From CAWDLX01 sp046728155 (GTDB lineage: Bacteria > Actinomycetota > Actinomycetes > Mycobacteriales > Micromonosporaceae), in assembly GCA_046728155.1 (NCBI GenBank), contig JBKPDY010000056.1:1-25412 (forward strand): a DNA stretch of 25,412 bases, read 5' to 3'. Shown here piece after piece: positions 21,713 through 25,412 of the stretch (its first letter is position 1; the number at the start of each line of letters is the position of its first letter). The notes beneath the pieces were generated by a model. It saw nothing but the letters and a program-made list of their open reading frames with translations. It did not search any database and had not been told where the DNA came from. A program made the translations under genes and the position numbers.

Positions 21713-22372
21713 GTGCGTCTGGTCATCGCCCGGTGCTCGGTCGACTACGTCGGCCGGCTCACCGCCCACCTTCCGGCGGGCGTCCGGCTGCTGATGGTGA
21801 AGGCGGATGGATCCGTCTCGATCCACGCCGACGACCGCGCGTACAAGCCGCTGAACTGGATGAGCCCGCCCTGCCGGCTCGAAGAGGCGCCGGGCGTGTG
21901 GCGCGTCGTGAACCGGTCGGGCGAAGAGTTGCGGATCACTCTCGAGGAGATCTTCCACGACGCGTCGTACGAGCTAGGTGTCGATCCCGGCCTGGTGAAG
22001 GACGGTGTCGAGGCGCACCTGCAGCAGCTGATCGCGGCGGCTCCACAGACGTTGGGTAGCGGCTTCACGCTCGTACGCCGGGAGTACCCGACCGCGATCG
22101 GCCCGGTCGACCTGCTCTGCCGCGACCCGTCCGGTGCGACCGTCGCGGTGGAGATCAAGCGTCGAGCCGGGATCGATGCGGTGGAGCAGCTGACCCGCTA
22201 CCTTGAGTTGCTCAATCGTGACCCGTTGCTGGCGCCGGTGACCGGAATCCTTGCCGGGCAGGCGATCGCGCCCCAGGCCCGTACCCTGGCCGCCGACCGT
22301 GGCATCCGTTGTGTCGCGCTCGACTACGACGGTTTGCGCGGCCTGGAGGCAGACGACCTACGACTGTTCTGA
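21713..22372 (+). CDS. nucS: Mismatch-specific endonuclease NucS
   Basis: NucS/EndoMS gives actinobacteria, which lack MutS and MutL, their mismatch repair by cutting both strands at mismatches. The 219-residue protein has the N-terminal dimerisation domain (VRLVIARCSVDYVGRLTAHLP, DGSVSIHADDRAYKPLNWMSPP at 32-53) and the C-terminal RecB-like nuclease: D133 (GPVDLLCRD), E147 and K149 (VAVEIKRR), then VEQLTRYLELL. It ends in DDLRLF, the type of C-terminal peptide that binds the sliding clamp. GTG 21713 is chosen from the -10 spacing and from the family start; the frame is open back to 21662. In M. tuberculosis nucS (Rv1321) lies in the same neighbourhood. Confidence 0.96.
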   Translation: MRLVIARCSVDYVGRLTAHLPAGVRLLMVKADGSVSIHADDRAYKPLNWMSPPCRLEEAPGVWRVVNRSGEELRITLEEIFHDASYELGVDPGLVKDGVEAHLQQLIAAAPQTLGSGFTLVRREYPTAIGPVDLLCRDPSGATVAVEIKRRAGIDAVEQLTRYLELLNRDPLLAPVTGILAGQAIAPQARTLAADRGIRCVALDYDGLRGLEADDLRLF

Positions 22373-22465
22373 CGCCGCACCCGACGTGACGGTGAGCACA
22401 TCCGCAGGCGCGCCGTGCTCGACGTGTGTGGGCTGTGAGCCCGCCTGTATGCGAGACTTTCGCGC

Positions 22466-23872
22466 GTGGCGGTACTGAGCGTAATCGTGCCGGTCTACGG
22501 CGTTGATCAGTACCTGCACGAGTGCCTGGACTCGATCCTCAGCCAGACCGGAGACGAGATCGAGGTCATCGCCGTCGATGACTGTTCGCCCGACCGCAGC
22601 GGCGAGATCTTGACCGAGTACGCCGCTCGCGATCCGCGCGTGCGGGTCGAGACCCACGCCACCAACCGGGGCCTGGGCGCCGCCCGCAACACCGGGCTGG
22701 ACCACGCGACCGGAGACTATGTTTGGTTCGTTGACTCCGATGACTGGCTCAACCCCGGCGCGGTGCCGGCCGTCGCCGACCGGGTCGAGCGGACCAGTCC
22801 GGACATGCTCGTGGTCGGCTTCGAACGTCATTACCTGCGCGGCCGAGCCATCGCAGAGCAGCTGATCCCGCCGGGTCCGCCGCTGCCGGAGACCTTCAAG
22901 CCACGGGAGCAGCCCAGGGTGCTGCATACCCTGCACATCGCCTGCAACAAGGTGATCCGCCGGGACTTCCTGCTCGCCCAAGGAGTGCGCTTCGCCGACG
23001 GCTGGTACGAGGACGTCTCGTTCAGCCATCCTCTGATGCTGGCCGCCGAACGCGTCGGAGTGCTGGAGCGTGTCTGCTACGCGTACCGGCAACGCCCCGA
23101 CGGCGCGATCACCCATACCCGTACCGAGCGGCACAGCGAGGTCTTCGAGCAGTGGCACCGCGTGATGGCGTACGTCGACGCCGAGTGCCCGGACCTGCGA
23201 GGGCCGATGTTCCAGCGGATGATCTGGCACTACCTGGGTGTGCTCAACCACCCGTCCCGCATCCACCGCGGTCACCGGCGCGCCTTCTTCGCCCAGGTCG
23301 TGCGCGACTACCGCGCCTACCGGCCGGCCAGCGGATACCCGAGGCCAGACGGGGTCGCCCGGGTCCGGTTCGCCCTGGTGGCAATCAATGCGTTCTGGCT
23401 CTTCGAGTTCCTGCGCGCCGTCTACCGGTCGCGCTCGCGGCTCGGTTCCGCCGTACGGGTACTGCGGCGTTCGGCCGGCCGGGCGCACTACCTGATGCAG
23501 CGGACCCGCCCAATGACCGGTGACGCGGTGATCTACGCGTGTGCATCCCTGCGGGGGTACACCGGTAGTCCACACGCCCGCAGCGTGGCCTCGGTACTCG
23601 AGGAGGCGCGCGGGCACACCCAGGGGGCCCGGGAGGTGCTCGTCGTCGACGACCTCCGGATGGCGCCGCCGATGGTGCCGTGCTACGAGACCGGATCGCT
23701 GGCCGCGATGCGGGCGTTCGCGCGAGCCCGGTTGTTGCTCAGCAATGCCGAGCTTCCCAACGGCATCCGCGCCCGCCGGACCCAGCGGGTGATCCCTCTC
23801 CGGGGTGAACGCCAGGTGGTCCCGGCCGCCCGTGCGGATACCGCACCGGACAACCCCGCACATGTCGGCTGA
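22466..23872 (+). CDS. Family 2 glycosyltransferase with a partial glycerophosphotransferase-like tail
   Basis: Residues 1-250 are a GT-A fold, family 2: VLSVIVPVYGVDQYLHECLDSIL, VIAVDDCSPD, ATNRGLGAARNTGLDHATGDYVWFVDSDDW with the metal-binding D90-S-D92-D93, and a GWYEDVSF acceptor-side motif at 179-186. Residues 352-445 look like the first third of a CDP-glycerol glycerophosphotransferase (TagF) domain, DAVIYACASLRGYTGSPHARS … FARARLLLSNAELPNGIRARRTQRVI, but the protein stops where TagF would continue with its QTWHGTPLK core. No signal peptide or membrane helix. GTG 22466 lies 6-7 nt after AGACTT/GAGACT with no Shine-Dalgarno site. It overlaps the next gene by 11 nt. It probably builds an envelope or teichoic-acid-like polymer. 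Confidence 0.88.
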   Translation: MAVLSVIVPVYGVDQYLHECLDSILSQTGDEIEVIAVDDCSPDRSGEILTEYAARDPRVRVETHATNRGLGAARNTGLDHATGDYVWFVDSDDWLNPGAVPAVADRVERTSPDMLVVGFERHYLRGRAIAEQLIPPGPPLPETFKPREQPRVLHTLHIACNKVIRRDFLLAQGVRFADGWYEDVSFSHPLMLAAERVGVLERVCYAYRQRPDGAITHTRTERHSEVFEQWHRVMAYVDAECPDLRGPMFQRMIWHYLGVLNHPSRIHRGHRRAFFAQVVRDYRAYRPASGYPRPDGVARVRFALVAINAFWLFEFLRAVYRSRSRLGSAVRVLRRSAGRAHYLMQRTRPMTGDAVIYACASLRGYTGSPHARSVASVLEEARGHTQGAREVLVVDDLRMAPPMVPCYETGSLAAMRAFARARLLLSNAELPNGIRARRTQRVIPLRGERQVVPAARADTAPDNPAHVG

Positions 23873-25412
23873 CGCCTGGCGCCTGGTCCGCATCCGCCGG
23901 TCGGTCCGGCCTGCCCGACCCCCGTCCGCCGCCGCGTCCCGGCTCTCCCGGCTGAAGGCGACGGTCCGCCGGGTGCTCGGCCCGGTCGCCGAGCGGCTTC
24001 GCGGTCGCCTCGGGGTGCGCGTACTGAGCCTGCCCGGACGGGTGCTGGTCCTGGCCGAGTCGGTGGACGCGCTGCGGTCCGTGGTCTACCTCAACCGGCC
24101 GGCCGTGGACCGTCGGGTCGTCCGAGTCACGATCCGCGTGCTGTGGTGGCGTGGGCCCTGGCGGGGCTGGTCGGGCCGGATGGCACCCGTCCGACACATG
24201 CTGGCCGAGCGGGTCAGCCTCCCTCGCGGCGGACGCGGACCGGCCATTGTGGACCTGCGGGTGGAGTGGCCGGTGCCGGCGCGCGACCTTCTCGCCGCGG
24301 CGGAGCGGGCTCTTCGTCCACTGTGGCCGATGACCGGTCCGGAGGTGACCAGCGCCGACTCCGATCGCGTTCTCGTCGACGCCGTCCTGGTCAACCCCCG
24401 CGGCCGTACCTTCGCCGCCGACCGGCCGGGCGCACGCCGGTTCTCACTGGTCTTCGACCCGGGATGGAAACACCTGCCGAGTCTTCAGCCATGGCGGCGC
24501 GGACGCGGCGATGCCCTGGCGTGCCCGGCGATCAGCGCGCTGCGCACGATCGGGGTGATCGACTGCTCCGGGCTTCCCGGACGCGATCCGCGGGTGGAGG
24601 CGTCACTGCTCGTCAAGCTCGCGATGACCGGTGTGGTCGTGTGCGCGCCGGCCCCACCGGCCGGGGTACGGGAGCTGCTCGCACCACCGCTTCAGGCAAT
24701 CCTCGCCGAGCCGCTGGACGAGGCCGACGGCTTGGGACTCGAACTGCGCAGCGTTCAGCAGCGCCGCTGCGCAATGCGCTGGCACTCGAAGCGTTTCGGC
24801 GCCACCCACGATGCTCTCCCGTCGGTGAGCGCGCTGCTCGCCACCCGGCGGCCGGAGCACCTGCCGCGGATACTGCCCGCGATCGCATCCCAGACGTACC
24901 CGAACCTCGAGATCGTCCTGTGTCTACATGGGATCGACCTGCCGGAGCCCGCCCTCAAGCTGCTCGAGGCATGTGGCCGCCCGTACGAGGTGGTGCGGGT
25001 GGACGGGGACGTCCCCTTCGGCGCCGCGCTCGGCATCGCCACCGCCCGCGCGGGTGGGACGCTGCTGACGAAGTTCGACGACGACGACACCTACGGCCCG
25101 GAGCACGTGTGGGACCTCGTCCTCGCCCGCGCCTACGCGGCCGCCACCCTCGTCGGAAAGGGAGCCGAGTTCGTCTATCTCGAGGACGCGGCGGTGACAG
25201 TACGGCGCTGGTCGGGTCGACCCGAGTGGGAGGACAACATGGTCGCCGGCGGCACGTTGCTGATCGGGACCGCCGACCTCGAGGAGTTGGGTGGTTGGCG
25301 ACCCGTTTCGCGCTCGGTCGATCGCGGTCTGTTCGACCGGGTCAACCGGGCCGGCGCGACCATCTACCGGACCCACCCGCTCGGGTACGTGTACCACCGC
25401 CGACCTCAGGGC
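23862..25412 (+). CDS. Glycosyltransferase with C-terminal GT-A (family 2-like) domain, partial at 3' end
   Basis: ATG 23862 opens a frame that runs 517 codons to the window edge without a stop. The head (1-60) is basic. Residues 60-310 are an unassigned domain; FDPGWKHLPSL, RTIGVIDCSG and RVEASLLVKLAMTGVVVCAPAPP suggest a GT-B or CgeB-like half, uncertain. Residues 320-517 are a GT-A fold: SVSALLATRRPEHLPRILPAIASQTYPNLEIVLCLHG, then LTKFDDDDTYGPEHV with the metal-binding D406-409 run, and VAGGTLLIGTADLEELGGWR. The start lies inside the previous gene, 11 nt before its stop, so the two are translationally coupled and probably work on the same polymer. ATG 23862 has no clear ribosome binding site of its own. 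Confidence 0.85.
   Translation, partial: MSADAWRLVRIRRSVRPARPPSAAASRLSRLKATVRRVLGPVAERLRGRLGVRVLSLPGRVLVLAESVDALRSVVYLNRPAVDRRVVRVTIRVLWWRGPWRGWSGRMAPVRHMLAERVSLPRGGRGPAIVDLRVEWPVPARDLLAAAERALRPLWPMTGPEVTSADSDRVLVDAVLVNPRGRTFAADRPGARRFSLVFDPGWKHLPSLQPWRRGRGDALACPAISALRTIGVIDCSGLPGRDPRVEASLLVKLAMTGVVVCAPAPPAGVRELLAPPLQAILAEPLDEADGLGLELRSVQQRRCAMRWHSKRFGATHDALPSVSALLATRRPEHLPRILPAIASQTYPNLEIVLCLHGIDLPEPALKLLEACGRPYEVVRVDGDVPFGAALGIATARAGGTLLTKFDDDDTYGPEHVWDLVLARAYAAATLVGKGAEFVYLEDAAVTVRRWSGRPEWEDNMVAGGTLLIGTADLEELGGWRPVSRSVDRGLFDRVNRAGATIYRTHPLGYVYHRRPQG

Noticed and set aside
20912..21958. A 348-residue version of the DUF4126 protein
   Set aside because: The first hundred residues would be antisense to nucS and have no DUF4126 similarity; GTG 21655 gives the normal N-terminus.
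22358..23893. A 511-codon minus-strand frame opposite the GT2 gene
   Set aside because: The plus strand carries clear GT2 motifs in the same stretch; the antisense product shows none and looks like a composition artefact.
1..25412. CRISPR arrays, tRNA or rRNA genes, intact insertion sequences
   Set aside because: No regularly spaced repeats, cloverleaf-like segments, ribosomal RNA stretches or transposase motifs were seen on either strand by eye.

Overview
This is a high-GC actinobacterial chromosome segment. The order rho – rpmE – prfA – prmC – tsaC – atp operon – DUF2550 gene – pduO-type gene – murA, with nucS further on, is a conserved actinobacterial neighbourhood; Mycobacterium tuberculosis carries a closely similar order around Rv1297–Rv1321. 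An actinobacterial NucS, an RF1 with PVT in place of PAT, an Asp-type MurA and an ethylmalonyl-CoA mutase-like protein all agree. I would guess Micromonosporales or a close relative, but I cannot fix the genus from sequence alone.

Layout. (1) 1–4348: translation and RNA-factor block on the plus strand: the rho 3' end, rpmE, prfA, a 67-aa unknown, prmC, tsaC and a low-molecular-weight phosphatase, the last three overlapping by 1–4 nt. The glyA and rfe genes that often follow in other actinobacteria are absent. (2) 4349–4791: a 443-nt non-coding leader with a terminator-like hairpin. (3) 4792–12105: the F1Fo-ATP synthase operon atpZ-like, atpI, atpB, E, F, H, A, G, D. (4) 12116–13269: the operon is interrupted by a hairpin and an oppositely oriented four-helix membrane-protein gene. 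atpC follows under what looks like its own promoter, with a TGTGA-N6-TCAC palindrome beside it; the encoded epsilon subunit lacks the usual C-terminal helical domain. (5) 13283–16185: DUF2550 gene, cobalamin adenosyltransferase (minus), murA with Asp in the catalytic-Cys position, and a small membrane protein (minus). (6) 16186–20880: accessory stretch: an inverted repeat, a DUF559-nuclease/AbiEi-like gene, a decayed WD40 gene remnant broken by three frameshifts, the B12-dependent mutase, then a BrnT-like toxin candidate, a short antitoxin-like ORF and a DUF6941 gene. (7) 20912–25412: DUF4126 membrane protein (minus), nucS, and two overlapping glycosyltransferase genes, the second running off the window.

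How it fits together. ATP synthase genes dominate. The adenosyltransferase makes the adenosylcobalamin that the mutase at 17797 needs. MurA begins peptidoglycan synthesis and the glycosyltransferases probably build an envelope polymer. NucS is the actinobacterial mismatch endonuclease. The most general regulatory pattern I see is that most single-gene units from about 13.8 kb onward have a -10-like hexamer ending 6–7 nt before the start codon and mostly lack a Shine-Dalgarno site, so they are probably leaderless, whereas several atp genes have clear Shine-Dalgarno sites.

I found no tRNA, rRNA, CRISPR array or intact insertion sequence. The candidates for something undescribed are the split atp operon with its short epsilon, the decayed WD40 gene, and the three-gene toxin / truncated antitoxin / DUF6941 unit. 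None amounts to a demonstrated new system.
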